A stretch of 28,944 nt of DNA from Thermodesulfovibrionales bacterium (GTDB taxonomy: Bacteria > Nitrospirota > Thermodesulfovibrionia > Thermodesulfovibrionales > SM23-35). The notes under the pieces are model-generated. The model was not told the origin of the DNA. It searched no databases and saw only the letters and a program-made list of their open reading frames with translations. Positions within the stretch are counted from its first letter, which is position 1, and each line of letters opens with the position of its first letter. Shown piece by piece: positions 16,560-24,972 of this stretch. The position numbers and the translations under genes were made by a program. The DNA lies in contig JALHSV010000215.1 of NCBI GenBank assembly GCA_022865525.1, positions 1-28,944 of the forward strand, in the 5' to 3' direction.

Positions 16560-16935
16560 TGTTCTACTTATATCCACACTTCAGTGGGCATCAAGGGCAT
16601 TAGCTTGTGCCGCGACTAGTGCAAAAATACGCGACAAACATTGCTTTATTGGGCTGGGTTTAGGTGAAAAGTGTATTTTTTCAACAAGCACGGATGTTAG
16701 CGGGTGGAAATCCAAACTAAACACACACATCATTGACGCGGCCGGCAATGCTATCTGGAAGTACGCGTTTGAGACCAACAAATCCAACACTGTGACATGC
16801 AGACAGACTTTTGAGTTTTTTACGCTCGTTGATAGTAATGCGCCGCTTATATTTGTAAAATTTGACGATGAATCTGACATACCACATGCCATTTCCAATT
16901 TTCTGATTGCAACATGTGGTGATCCAAACATGTAA
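16525..16935 (+). CDS. Hypothetical protein, 136 residues
   Basis: The only in-frame ATG is at 16525, inside the start region of the divergent gene; the first 20-odd residues may therefore not all be real. From about residue 34 the sequence looks like a compact beta-rich domain (KHCFIGLGLGEKCIF, then FEFFTLVDSNAPLIFVKFDD). The opposite-strand frame over the same bases (16581-16931) looks like a shadow. An AATAAA lies 26 bp past the stop, which supports this strand. No family is recognised. Confidence 0.55.
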   Translation: MPAPSSSVPCCIVLLISTLQWASRALACAATSAKIRDKHCFIGLGLGEKCIFSTSTDVSGWKSKLNTHIIDAAGNAIWKYAFETNKSNTVTCRQTFEFFTLVDSNAPLIFVKFDDESDIPHAISNFLIATCGDPNM

Positions 16936-16961
16936 TCATAAAAGATGTTAATTTTGTCATC

Positions 16962-16967
16962 AATAAA
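16962..16967 (+). terminator. AATAAA polyadenylation signal
   Basis: AATAAA lies 26 bp past the stop of the 16525-16935 gene, in a 162-bp spacer that contains nothing else recognisable. Confidence 0.45.
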
Positions 16968-17097
16968 GCATTAAATGAACAAAAAAATCACATCAAGTGA
17001 TATATGTCGGTGTCAAACATTTAAAAGGAGTAACATTGCTTGGGTAGTTGAACATGTCATAATGTAGTTACTGCTACCAAATTCGCTCTCAGCCATC

Positions 17098-17433
17098 ATG
17101 TCCGCGAATCAAAATCAAAACAAAAGTCTCCTGCGACGAATCACTCCAGAATGTGACACATTCGCGAGTCGTTCAATGATGCTGAACACAGTTGCTGTGC
17201 TTATTGCAGTTGTTGCGTTGATATTGCTCATTATTGCTCTGGTTTACATTTACACTCCGGTAAAGGACGTTCCTGATGTTGATGAAATAAAAAAGGCGCA
17301 AAAAACCGCAGGAGGTCTAGCTATAGGCGCACTATTTGCCGTTGTCGTTCTTGGGCTCGTAAACATCTTCCAACTGGCTGTAAACAAGAAACTAAAGACC
17401 TGCCTTGATCCAAATCAAACAATGCCACAATAA
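17098..17433 (+). CDS. Small two-segment membrane protein
   Basis: The 111-residue product has hydrophobic segments at about 28-52 and 72-92 joined by a short acidic loop (DVPDVDEIKKAQK), predicting a hairpin with both ends on one side. Its short N- and C-terminal tails are polar. No family is recognised. The stop codon lies within an AATAAA (17429-17434). The ATG at 17098 follows a TACTGCTACC motif at 17069-17078, the reverse complement of the GGTAGCAGT seen upstream of the gene at 15737. Confidence 0.7.
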   Translation: MSANQNQNKSLLRRITPECDTFASRSMMLNTVAVLIAVVALILLIIALVYIYTPVKDVPDVDEIKKAQKTAGGLAIGALFAVVVLGLVNIFQLAVNKKLKTCLDPNQTMPQ

Positions 17434-17434
17434 A
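17429..17434 (+). terminator. AATAAA overlapping the stop codon
   Basis: AATAAA contains the TAA stop of the membrane gene 17098-17433. The convergent gene has the same arrangement 5 bp away on the other strand. Confidence 0.45.
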
Positions 17435-17438
17435 GTGA

Positions 17439-17444
17439 TTTATT
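17439..17444 (-). terminator. AATAAA overlapping the stop codon, minus strand
   Basis: Read on the minus strand, AATAAA contains the TAA stop of the 17440-18156 gene. Two convergent genes thus share a 16-bp bidirectional end. Confidence 0.45.
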
Positions 17445-18156
17445 CAAATTTCACGTTTAACAACGATTCGTCTACTAAATCGCCAAATTTGTAATTAAAA
17501 TTGAAATTCTGGGTATCTTTTAATTGAAATTTGCTTGCACTTTCGTAGTATGTGTAAAAATTACCGTCTGTAATCATCGAGTCCCACACCAACTTCAAAC
17601 TGAGCTGATTTTCAAATGACGTCGCATACGCAGCTAAAATGGGGTTGACAACGCCAAACTTCACCTGATCCCTTATGCTTTTTTTTATTTCGTCAGTCGA
17701 CATAATGATATGTCCATACCAGCTGACGCGGATTCCCACACCGAACGGCCACCTCATTGAAATATAGCCATTTTGTAAACTAGGATAACAAACTAGCTCA
17801 TATTTGATGCCTTTTTTTACTAATTTTGACTTGAATTGGTCGTAAACGATAATTTTTATCGTTTGTGGTTGGTCGAGGAGGGCAAATTGGAACGTCTGTC
17901 TGTGGGTTCGGCTTGACGGGTACACAGACGTGCAGCTCTTGACCGGATATTCACGATATACAGTGATGTCAAGCAGTGGCTTTCCATGACACACCAAAGA
18001 TAGTCCAGTTGCTCCCGATTGGTACTCTACCAACATTCGATACGGAGATTCAGCCGTAATTTGCCAATGTCTGGCCTCATTCGTTTCCGTGTGAAATGAC
18101 GGAACGATAACGCTCAAAAACTTAGCAATTGTTTGACTTTGTTCGTTCGATAACAT
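17440..18156 (-). CDS. Hypothetical protein, 238 residues, beta-rich
   Basis: The product starts at an ATG (18154-18156) and is soluble, with many alternating hydrophobic and polar residues typical of beta-strands (for example TIKIIVYDQF, GIRVSWYGHIIM) and few Cys. I recognise no motif. A structural or capsid-associated protein is possible by default, but not supported. It is divergent from pif-1 with 64 bp between the ATGs. Confidence 0.7.
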   Translation of the reverse strand: MLSNEQSQTIAKFLSVIVPSFHTETNEARHWQITAESPYRMLVEYQSGATGLSLVCHGKPLLDITVYREYPVKSCTSVYPSSRTHRQTFQFALLDQPQTIKIIVYDQFKSKLVKKGIKYELVCYPSLQNGYISMRWPFGVGIRVSWYGHIIMSTDEIKKSIRDQVKFGVVNPILAAYATSFENQLSLKLVWDSMITDGNFYTYYESASKFQLKDTQNFNFNYKFGDLVDESLLNVKFE

Positions 18157-18182
18157 GTTGAGACAGACTGATTGTCAATTTT

Positions 18183-18187
18183 TTAAG
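18183..18187 (+). promoter_or_regulatory. TTAAG, baculovirus-like late promoter motif before pif-1
   Basis: TTAAG lies 34 bp before the pif-1 ATG at 18221. DTAAG is the transcription start of late baculovirus genes; whether this virus uses it is not shown. Confidence 0.3.
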
Positions 18188-18220
18188 TTTCGCAGCGTAT
18201 ATCAAATTAGAGCGTGTAAC

Positions 18221-19819
18221 ATGGACAAGCTGTTTGCGTTTGTGTTGATCACAATCGTGTTAGTAGTCATACTGACACTTTTTATCAGTTTTCAAATGAA
18301 ATCTATTGAAACGGAAGTAGAACCCATACCATTGTTGCCATTTTCAGCTGATATTTCGTTTGATCCATTTCCAAGTACGCTTGTCATCACAAACGAACAC
18401 CCGTGCACGGGTGTTCAGCTGCGAAAATGTAAAATTTCCGATCCATTTTCATGTATTGGTTGTCAAAGCTTAATTGCAAGATGTACTCACCTGGCTAATG
18501 AAACAGAGTTTATAGATGCCGGGTCGTCAATAACCACTACAATACCTGCAAATACAGAGCCAGACGACGGGTATTGTTTGACAATCGCACAAGCTCAAGA
18601 TGTGTGCAACCCATTTCATGGTAACTTGGCATTGGTACAGCTAGAGCCAAATCTACCAGACACCATCCTCATATGCAATTGCACTGCGCCCGGTTTGATT
18701 GGCAACACTGGTATTTTTGGCAGTTGTTCAACTGCGTTTGTGTGCGACGGCCGAATTGACAATATTGACCAGCCATTGGATGATATCAAGTGCATTTGTA
18801 ATACAAATTCAATAAGTACGAAACTTCTCGACGGCACACCTACATGCAACATTAAAACAGTAAGAAATGCGCAAAACGACGGAACACTATCAAGTCTGAC
18901 GCAATATCCGATCGGCACTGCCGTGTTGCCGAATGTTAATCAGTTTTTTAACATCACTATCCAGCAAAATATACCTGGGTTAGGCAATCTCATAAATCCG
19001 TGTGCATTTTGCCCTGTCACAAACGCACCTATACCCAATTGGTCTATTTCCAGAATTTCCGAGCGCCATTGCACATGCAGTGTGAATTTCAATTTCCTCC
19101 GTCAGGCGGAAACCGGCGAGTACTTTGGAATACCATATCGCAGGAGTCAGCAGGATCGTGTGCTTGCCGGGCCAACTGGCCCCGACGCCGTGCTTGGTGT
19201 TTGGTGGGAAGAAGTACTTGTGTATACTCGTCTTGAAAATTTCATACAGCGTCTCGTTTTTATCATTGACTCACGGCTAAATGGCTTATTTTATCAAACA
19301 ATGGGATTAGATCTTTCTCGGAAATACGCAATTAACGTCGATGACGTATTGATGGGGCTACACCTTCCACTTCCTCCACTCGCACCTGCTAGTATTCCTG
19401 GCAGCATATGCTTACCGCTCGGTCTAAACTACCATTGCGAGTGGTATCCGCGGCGGCAGGCCAACACGGGCGAGCAATTTGTGATGAATGATGTACAGCC
19501 AATTTCAGCGGGCTCCAATTACATACACCGCGTTCAATGGAGAGGGCCACCTGGCGTTTACTTGTGGGGTACTGATTTGTGGTGGCAATATATGGGACTC
19601 AACGATTGGGCAGTCCAAAAAGCATCGCCAGATGGTCCTTACATCACATATGCAGAGGGATTTACACAGGGCACTGGTCCGCTTGCTCGGTACGCTGAAG
19701 TGATGGTTTGGGGTTTTAAAAATTCTGGAAGTATTAGGGCATGGGAGCTTACTTTATACAATACTGGCCACTTTGAAGACTGGCAACTGCTGCAATCGAG
19801 ACTCATTGAACCAAATTAA
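18221..19819 (+). CDS. pif-1: Per os infectivity factor 1
   Basis: The open frame starts at 18155, but the ATG at 18221 puts the hydrophobic anchor (about residues 4-23) at the N terminus as in all PIF-1 proteins, giving 532 residues against about 530 in AcMNPV. The cysteine-rich ectodomain aligns in order with remembered PIF-1: HPCTGVQLRKC, the C-x2-C with a following C, DDGYCLTI, DVCNPFHGN, ILICNCTAPGL, CDGRIDNID and CICN. It is a virion-membrane protein of the oral-entry complex with PIF-0, PIF-2 and PIF-3. A perfect 22-bp palindrome lies inside the gene at 18395-18416. Confidence 0.94.
   Translation: MDKLFAFVLITIVLVVILTLFISFQMKSIETEVEPIPLLPFSADISFDPFPSTLVITNEHPCTGVQLRKCKISDPFSCIGCQSLIARCTHLANETEFIDAGSSITTTIPANTEPDDGYCLTIAQAQDVCNPFHGNLALVQLEPNLPDTILICNCTAPGLIGNTGIFGSCSTAFVCDGRIDNIDQPLDDIKCICNTNSISTKLLDGTPTCNIKTVRNAQNDGTLSSLTQYPIGTAVLPNVNQFFNITIQQNIPGLGNLINPCAFCPVTNAPIPNWSISRISERHCTCSVNFNFLRQAETGEYFGIPYRRSQQDRVLAGPTGPDAVLGVWWEEVLVYTRLENFIQRLVFIIDSRLNGLFYQTMGLDLSRKYAINVDDVLMGLHLPLPPLAPASIPGSICLPLGLNYHCEWYPRRQANTGEQFVMNDVQPISAGSNYIHRVQWRGPPGVYLWGTDLWWQYMGLNDWAVQKASPDGPYITYAEGFTQGTGPLARYAEVMVWGFKNSGSIRAWELTLYNTGHFEDWQLLQSRLIEPN
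18395..18416. repeat. Perfect 22-bp palindrome inside pif-1
   Basis: Each half of the element is 11 bases, GAACACCCGTG and its exact reverse complement, with no spacer. It encodes EHPCTGV in PIF-1. Confidence 0.85.
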
Positions 19820-19821
19820 AA

Positions 19822-19966
19822 AAGAAGCAATATTCCTTCCTTTAAATGCTCCGCAATTGAAAATATGGTCAATAAAGAAGAAGCATTAATTCTTCTTCTT
19901 AAATGCGCCGATTTTGATAATGACACAAAAAACTTGGAAAAGACGCATTATTTCTTCTTTTGGATG
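19822..19966. repeat. Three imperfect repeats with hairpin potential downstream of pif-1
   Basis: Three related units begin near 19822, 19875 and 19938, spaced about 56-61 bp. Each has an A/G-rich arm, a short CATTA-like loop, a C/T-rich arm and a tail like AAATGCKCCG. The middle unit is a perfect 9-bp stem, AAGAAGAAG (19875-19883) and CTTCTTCTT (19892-19900), with an 8-base loop; the outer two are imperfect. Confidence 0.6.
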
Positions 19967-19993
19967 TGTCGATTTCGAAAATTGAACAGAAGC

Positions 19994-20248
19994 ATGGAGA
20001 ACGCCGTTGGGTTTGTAACGCTTATGCACGTGCCGCTGCTCAGCACCAACACCACTGATATCGAACACTCAATACAGCGCATGCAAGTATCCGGATCTCC
20101 TGCTTTTTCTGGCACATCCGATGAACCGGTGTATAATTCCGCAATTCCGGCAAAAACATCCGAAATATTTTTCCAGCGCAGACCATACACCACCATACAT
20201 CTTGACCCTGCTCGCTTCATCTGGAATAAACGTCACATTGGGCATTGA
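19994..20248 (+). CDS. Hypothetical small protein
   Basis: The open frame begins at an ATG at 19865, but its first part is made of the hairpin repeats; the ATG at 19994 gives an 84-residue protein with ordinary-looking codon use (for example IFFQRRPYTTIHLDPARFIW near the end). No family is recognised. Frames on the other strand in this interval are also open, so the strand choice is a judgement. It could be a decayed or very young gene. Confidence 0.4.
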   Translation: MENAVGFVTLMHVPLLSTNTTDIEHSIQRMQVSGSPAFSGTSDEPVYNSAIPAKTSEIFFQRRPYTTIHLDPARFIWNKRHIGH

Positions 20249-20376
20249 TATCTTGTACTTTTGGTCAATTTTGATGTTCAACTCAAAAACATGAATAAAA
20301 AAACAGTGATTTCTGGACATTTTTGCGTAGACTTTATTTGCTTACATGTAGTCAGAGGGTGAAAATAATAGACAAT

Positions 20377-20718
20377 ATGGAATTTTACGCACATGGGTTT
20401 GTATTGCTGGTGGTGGTGGTTCTCATTATTTTGGTATTGCAGATAATGCTTTGGGTACAGGTTAACAAATTGAAGACTGAAACAGCTGTTTTGGCACAAA
20501 TTGAATCCCCTATTGGGTTTAATAACGTCCGCCCATATGGTGGGGCAGGTTATGATTTAGACTACTACCGAGGCAATGGGCGACTATTCAACAGGGGCTA
20601 TTGGTCGAGGCGTCACCACAGTCGTCGGTCACATCATCGCTCACGTAGATCGCGTTGTACCAGCCGACCACATAGCATTCGTGTAAGCATTCGTCGCAAG
20701 CGCAACACAGACTGCTAA
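20377..20718 (+). CDS. Small membrane protein with protamine-like Arg/Ser/His tail
   Basis: From the ATG at 20377 the product is 113 residues; the frame continues upstream only to a TTG at 20323. A single hydrophobic segment at about 7-26 is followed by a short helical linker, a Gly/Tyr/Asn stretch, and a strongly basic tail (SRRHHSRRSHHRSRRSR at about 75-92) like that of protamines or P6.9. A membrane protein that binds DNA or the nucleocapsid core from the envelope side would fit, but this is inference. The stop overlaps the end of the convergent gene by 4 bp. Confidence 0.7.
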   Translation: MEFYAHGFVLLVVVVLIILVLQIMLWVQVNKLKTETAVLAQIESPIGFNNVRPYGGAGYDLDYYRGNGRLFNRGYWSRRHHSRRSHHRSRRSRCTSRPHSIRVSIRRKRNTDC

Positions 20719-22103
20719 TCTGTGGAATCATACTTAATAACTTTGGCTTTCGGTCCTTCTTTCGGTGGTGTTCGTACAGCAGACTTTCTCTTTCGGGGCG
20801 CAGTTGTAGCCGATCCCGCAGGTTTGCGGCGTTCTTTTAAATACTCCTCTATCTGTTGAATTTCCATACTACTCAGTGTAACTTGCTGTGCTTCCGTCAT
20901 TGGATCTGCAATTTTTAGCGATCCTTCCATTTTCGGCAACACTGCAAAATTTTCCATGGGTACATTTGTCATCTGTAGGCCGCCCTTTGTCGTTATCAGC
21001 TTATGTGGTGTTATCGTCAAATTCTTGGATGCAACCAGCTTTTTGCCTTTTATCGGCACTGGCGTTTTTAAATATGCGAAATTTTGTGGCTTTTGACAAA
21101 ACCACTCAAAAGCACTGCCGTCTATTGGGTTTTTTGATTCATCTTTTGATAAAGCATGTTCAAAGTTCTTTAAATTCGTAGTAAACCCGGCAATTGCCAT
21201 TTGATTAGAGCTTCCGCCATTTACCATGCCGGCAAAGTAGTACGTCCATTGTGGCTCTTTGCCTCTCTGTGCAATTGACAAATCGGGTGCACAGCCCACC
21301 AATAAATACACTAAGGACATTTTTGGTGTTGAATATACAAAATCGATACGTTCTTCTGGAAATTGGTCCTTTACTTTCAATAAGTATACTTCTCCTGGTA
21401 TTATTTTACAAACTTCTGCCTTTTCAACTGTTCCCGTTAGTGTATAACTGTCAAGTACTGAATATCTCTCTTCAAAATTGCAACAAGACAACGATTTTCC
21501 ATTTTCAATATACACGTCAAGTAGGCGAATTGTGCCAGAATTGCACAAAAAAAATTCAAATACGTACAAATCTTCGCGTAATCGCTTTCTCATCCAATGC
21601 GTCAGAATTTTTAATTTTGGTGTTGTTACGCCAGACAGCTTTGTTTGTGACACAATTCTCTTGTTTTTGATGAATACAAAGCATCTTTTTGTATATGGAC
21701 ACGCCGCAAACGGTAAAGTATACTGTGGTATTGACGATCCACTTAGCTTGAATGGTTTTGTTTTTAAAAACGCAAAACCTTCGGTTGACAAGCAATCTAG
21801 CACACGATGTTCAAAAAATGTTTTTTTTTCTTTAAAAACTTGGAAAATAACACTGCTTTCGTGTTCCGGTAGTGCATTAGCTACGGTCTGGACTACTCCG
21901 CCAACGTTTTTTGCCAAGGCATATTGGTATAGCGCTTCGTATGGGTCATCGGCCGGTGGAATAGGTGAAGACGGCTGGTCCGGGTCACATCGAAAATCTA
22001 GTATTTTTTGCAATTTCACATCAGTGATTAGGTTTATTGTATGTTTTACTGTGACCGTGTCTCCCCTTATCAGGTTATTCGCGTGTCGAGAAAGCTGCAA
22101 CAT
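20715..22103 (-). CDS. Hypothetical protein resembling a degenerate ligase/capping nucleotidyltransferase
   Basis: From the ATG at 22101-22103 the product is 462 residues; the frame extends to a GTG at 22148. I do not recognise a family with confidence. The middle has an order of segments like ATP-dependent ligases or mRNA capping enzymes: KLSG at 119-122 (or again at 155-158) where KxDG is expected, RCFVFIKNKRI like motif III, YVFEFFLCNSG then LLDVYIENGKSL and EERYSVL (about 190-216), and an OB-like end near 295-320 (YYFAGMVNGG, IAGFTTNLKNFEHAL). The tail is basic (PRKRK, PPKEGPKAK). The Asp of KxDG is missing, so activity is doubtful. LEF-4 is similar in length but its motifs are not clear here. 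It follows P33 on the same strand. Confidence 0.7.
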   Translation of the reverse strand: MLQLSRHANNLIRGDTVTVKHTINLITDVKLQKILDFRCDPDQPSSPIPPADDPYEALYQYALAKNVGGVVQTVANALPEHESSVIFQVFKEKKTFFEHRVLDCLSTEGFAFLKTKPFKLSGSSIPQYTLPFAACPYTKRCFVFIKNKRIVSQTKLSGVTTPKLKILTHWMRKRLREDLYVFEFFLCNSGTIRLLDVYIENGKSLSCCNFEERYSVLDSYTLTGTVEKAEVCKIIPGEVYLLKVKDQFPEERIDFVYSTPKMSLVYLLVGCAPDLSIAQRGKEPQWTYYFAGMVNGGSSNQMAIAGFTTNLKNFEHALSKDESKNPIDGSAFEWFCQKPQNFAYLKTPVPIKGKKLVASKNLTITPHKLITTKGGLQMTNVPMENFAVLPKMEGSLKIADPMTEAQQVTLSSMEIQQIEEYLKERRKPAGSATTAPRKRKSAVRTPPKEGPKAKVIKYDSTD

Positions 22104-22155
22104 TTGGCTTCCGTTCTCGGATGAATGGGTTGATATCTGCCGCAACACACACCAG

Positions 22156-22806
22156 TTAAAGTTTAAAATTCGTAAACTGTGTTTTTAATGAATATGCCTC
22201 TTCGAACGATGACCACGCATATACTTCACGCTTTAAGTCCAGATTTACTGAATTATGCAAATGGTAAATCATCGATATAGGATCTGCTGTGTTGGTTTCG
22301 ATGTTAAATGATGCAATTTTTGCTTTGTAGTGCGTTACACATTCCTCACATGGCATGTTTATGTAGAAGTTTAATAAAACTCCTCCAAATAATATAGATG
22401 ATTTTCGATTTCCTCTTCTTTTGTCTTTGATATATGTCAAAATGCTGCCGTCGTGTAGGAAGTTCCACAAAATGTGACACCACTTTGGGTACGGTACAAG
22501 GCTTGCCACTGAGCCATGGCGCTCGCTTGCGAGTGGCAAGTTGTCAATACCAAAATCATGACGCAGAGTCTTATATGTTGTTATATTGTATTGGTATGTC
22601 TCGCGAAATGGCTCCACATCAAGCAAATCCCCAGCCCATGCATACACTTGACGAAAATACAAAGCCACCGCCTGAAACAGTCGCGGGTTTGTAAATCTCA
22701 CGGGATAACTTCTCGATAAATACAAATAATCATCAAAACTTTGCTTGAAACGCTCCAAATACCACGTATCTTCGTGATCAAACTCAAATTCATCGGTGGT
22801 CACCAT
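22156..22806 (-). CDS. p33: P33 sulfhydryl oxidase (Ac92-like)
   Basis: From the ATG at 22804-22806 the product is 216 residues. It carries the active site of the Erv/ALR-type flavin sulfhydryl oxidase fold: the redox pair CEEC at 153-156, an upstream helix with W113 and LH at 117-118, and the flavin-binding HNSVN at 184-188. In baculoviruses Ac92 (P33) introduces disulfide bonds and is needed for virion production, which suits a virus whose PIF proteins are rich in cysteines. It lies upstream of the ligase-like gene on the same strand, with 52 bp to that gene's ATG. Confidence 0.93.
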   Translation of the reverse strand: MVTTDEFEFDHEDTWYLERFKQSFDDYLYLSRSYPVRFTNPRLFQAVALYFRQVYAWAGDLLDVEPFRETYQYNITTYKTLRHDFGIDNLPLASERHGSVASLVPYPKWCHILWNFLHDGSILTYIKDKRRGNRKSSILFGGVLLNFYINMPCEECVTHYKAKIASFNIETNTADPISMIYHLHNSVNLDLKREVYAWSSFEEAYSLKTQFTNFKL

Positions 22807-22851
22807 GTCTAATTGCACAGTGTGTGCACTCCGTCTTATTTAGTAACAGAA

Positions 22852-23076
22852 ATGGACAAATTGACACACGACGATCAGTACAAGCGCTATTTAAAAGCTA
22901 CAATTGGACCAAACACGCTACCGATTGTAAAAATCACCCTCAGTGCCTTTGTTATCTTCCTCTTTGCCATTATCATCACATTAAACATGTTTATCGTAAC
23001 GCGTCCAACACCAACTTCGCCAGCTGCACCAGCGCAGCCAATTGCACCATCTGCACCTGTTGTAGTATTTTACTAA
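22852..23076 (+). CDS. Small membrane protein with Pro/Ala tail
   Basis: The 74-residue product from the ATG at 22852 (the frame goes on to a TTG at 22813) has a single hydrophobic segment at about 27-49 and a tail of Pro, Ala and Thr (TPTSPAAPAQP). No family is recognised. It is divergent from p33 with 45 bp between the ATGs and overlaps the next gene's stop by 4 bp. Confidence 0.6.
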   Translation: MDKLTHDDQYKRYLKATIGPNTLPIVKITLSAFVIFLFAIIITLNMFIVTRPTPTSPAAPAQPIAPSAPVVVFY

Positions 23077-23834
23077 ATTCGGTCAGAAATGTTCAACAAA
23101 TCGCTTACGGTGCCGTGCGAAACCAGCTTTAGCTTTGAATGCAGTGTGTAGTAATTCTGAGCAAACTCCGTATGACAAATATCACCAAGGTTGTCGTCAA
23201 ACAGGTGCGTGCACATGTGATCGGCAATAGTCATCAAAACGAGCAATTTTCGGGTAACAATGTTAGTTAATGACACGCCACCTGCGTCTGTGTTATCAAA
23301 TACGTTAGTATGAGTTCGAGAGTGTTCGCCAAATTCCTCTGAAATGGTGACATTTGGCACTTCGTTGTAACTCGCCAAAACCTGTCGAATCATCTGCATG
23401 TTGAAGTAAAATACTGCACTTGTGTACACGATGCATTCGGATGTGACTAAATCTATCATATCCAGTTGCTTATACGCTGCGTTGTCAGAAAATACTGGTA
23501 TTTCTGATCCATTAATGCGTAAATTCATCATTCCGTTAAATTTTGCAATTTGGAACATCATTTGCATCAAAATACGGCAAATGTTATCTTCGACTGTCTT
23601 TGTTTGGCCAGTGACACCCCAAAGTCCCGAATTTATGCATTGCTGGATGTAATTGTGGAGCTTCATTGATTCGTTATCGTCTTTGGTCAGTACAAAACGC
23701 TTATTGCCGACATAAAAAGTACCAACTTCGTGTTCCGTTACTCGTTTGATGTATGCAAGCGGCAATGACAGCTTCATTCCCTTGCTCTGTGGATCTGCCC
23801 CAACAATCGCCACTGCGTTATTTTGGCGTTTCAT
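23073..23834 (-). CDS. Hypothetical protein, 253 residues
   Basis: The product starts with ATG at 23832-23834 and is soluble and mainly helical in appearance, with Met-rich stretches such as ILMQMMFQIAKFNGMM near residue 90. No motif is recognised. It could be one of the unassigned nudivirus structural proteins. It is in tandem, downstream of the FEN-1 gene on the same strand, 43 bp away. Confidence 0.7.
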   Translation of the reverse strand: MKRQNNAVAIVGADPQSKGMKLSLPLAYIKRVTEHEVGTFYVGNKRFVLTKDDNESMKLHNYIQQCINSGLWGVTGQTKTVEDNICRILMQMMFQIAKFNGMMNLRINGSEIPVFSDNAAYKQLDMIDLVTSECIVYTSAVFYFNMQMIRQVLASYNEVPNVTISEEFGEHSRTHTNVFDNTDAGGVSLTNIVTRKLLVLMTIADHMCTHLFDDNLGDICHTEFAQNYYTLHSKLKLVSHGTVSDLLNISDRI

Positions 23835-23877
23835 TGCTTGACTAAATGCTCAAACTTGAAGAAACTCCACCAAAGCT

Positions 23878-24972
23878 TCACTCGTAGTCTCTACACCATG
23901 AAATGAAGGAAAAACTGTCAATTGTATGGTCAGCTAAGCTTCCATCCGCAAATCCAGAGTATGCGGCCCCATTTTCGTAATAATCGATGACCCATTGCAA
24001 TTTTGAAATGGTATCATTTGGGTTGTACCCAACAATTTTGCTTTGACGTGGTCTGGTTGCTTTTCGTGGGCATTTTTGACTAATAGACTTGTTCAGCTTC
24101 AATCCAAGCCCATATTTCGACGTTAGGTCAATCAAATCTAACAATATGGCAATTGTTTGGCGCAAATCTGCGGAATAAAGCTTCAGTTGTTTACTTGCAA
24201 TAATGATGTTTTGTGCATTTTCTATTCCAATCGCATTTTGTAGGCTTGTCTCGTCCCAAAACAGCGCAAAACACAGTGGAAGTATCATACTTTTTGTAAA
24301 TATGTGGCTGTTGAAATCGGTACCACTTAGGCTCATTAGCAATCGAAATGTAGTTTTGTCGACGCTGTCGGATCTAAATTTAGACATGTCATACATACAC
24401 GGCTTGTCACTGGGCCCCGTATAAAAAAACACATTGTCCACTGGTGTCTGCTGCACGTGAGCATACGCAATAGCGTACAAATCCGTGTCTTTTGTGTACA
24501 GCAGAGATGACGTACTCGTATCACGTGATTGGTAAATGTAAAATTCAGCTTCACCTCTGTTCAAGTTCAAAATTTCAGCTGGTATTGATCGATTTTGTGA
24601 TTTCAGAGATTTACTGAGCATTTGTCGAACGTCACGCATATCCACATTAAAGCGGAAATTTAAGCGACGCAATTGCTGAGTCGAGCACTTCATAGCCGGT
24701 GCGTCACCATCAAACGCCACTACCACTCGAGACAGTTGACAAACCCGTTTGCATTGATTGACTATACAATCGTATTTTTTGGTAGCCAACATGCACACAT
24801 TGCGACAATTTTGTTCCATGCAGCTGTTTTGAAGCACATTTTTCACATTACCAGAAAACATCAATATCGGTCCATCTATATACAGCGTAAATGGTACATG
24901 CTGCGGTAACTTACGCACAATAGCACGTTCTAACAGAGCGGTACACGTCAAATTTGCGTGGAGGATTCCCAT
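23878..24972 (-). CDS. fen-1: FEN-1/XPG-like flap endonuclease
   Basis: The 364-residue protein carries the catalytic acids of the FEN1/XPG 5' nuclease family in order: D33 (YIDGP), D88 (AFDGDAP), E141 and E143 (GEAEF), D162 and D164 (TKDTDLY), and D219 (SGTDF). These match the seven metal-binding acids of FEN1, D34 to D233 in the human enzyme, in order and near-identical spacing. It would cut 5' flaps in Okazaki fragment processing or recombination. The rest of the protein is diverged, and no PCNA-binding box is apparent. It is divergent from lef-9 with 107 bp between the ATGs. Confidence 0.9.
   Translation of the reverse strand: MGILHANLTCTALLERAIVRKLPQHVPFTLYIDGPILMFSGNVKNVLQNSCMEQNCRNVCMLATKKYDCIVNQCKRVCQLSRVVVAFDGDAPAMKCSTQQLRRLNFRFNVDMRDVRQMLSKSLKSQNRSIPAEILNLNRGEAEFYIYQSRDTSTSSLLYTKDTDLYAIAYAHVQQTPVDNVFFYTGPSDKPCMYDMSKFRSDSVDKTTFRLLMSLSGTDFNSHIFTKSMILPLCFALFWDETSLQNAIGIENAQNIIIASKQLKLYSADLRQTIAILLDLIDLTSKYGLGLKLNKSISQKCPRKATRPRQSKIVGYNPNDTISKLQWVIDYYENGAAYSGFADGSLADHTIDSFSFISWCRDYE

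Noticed and set aside
16581..16931. 116-residue minus-strand frame with an ATG
   Set aside because: The plus-strand frame over the same bases reads as a more natural protein and has an AATAAA 26 bp after its stop; the minus frame looks like a shadow.
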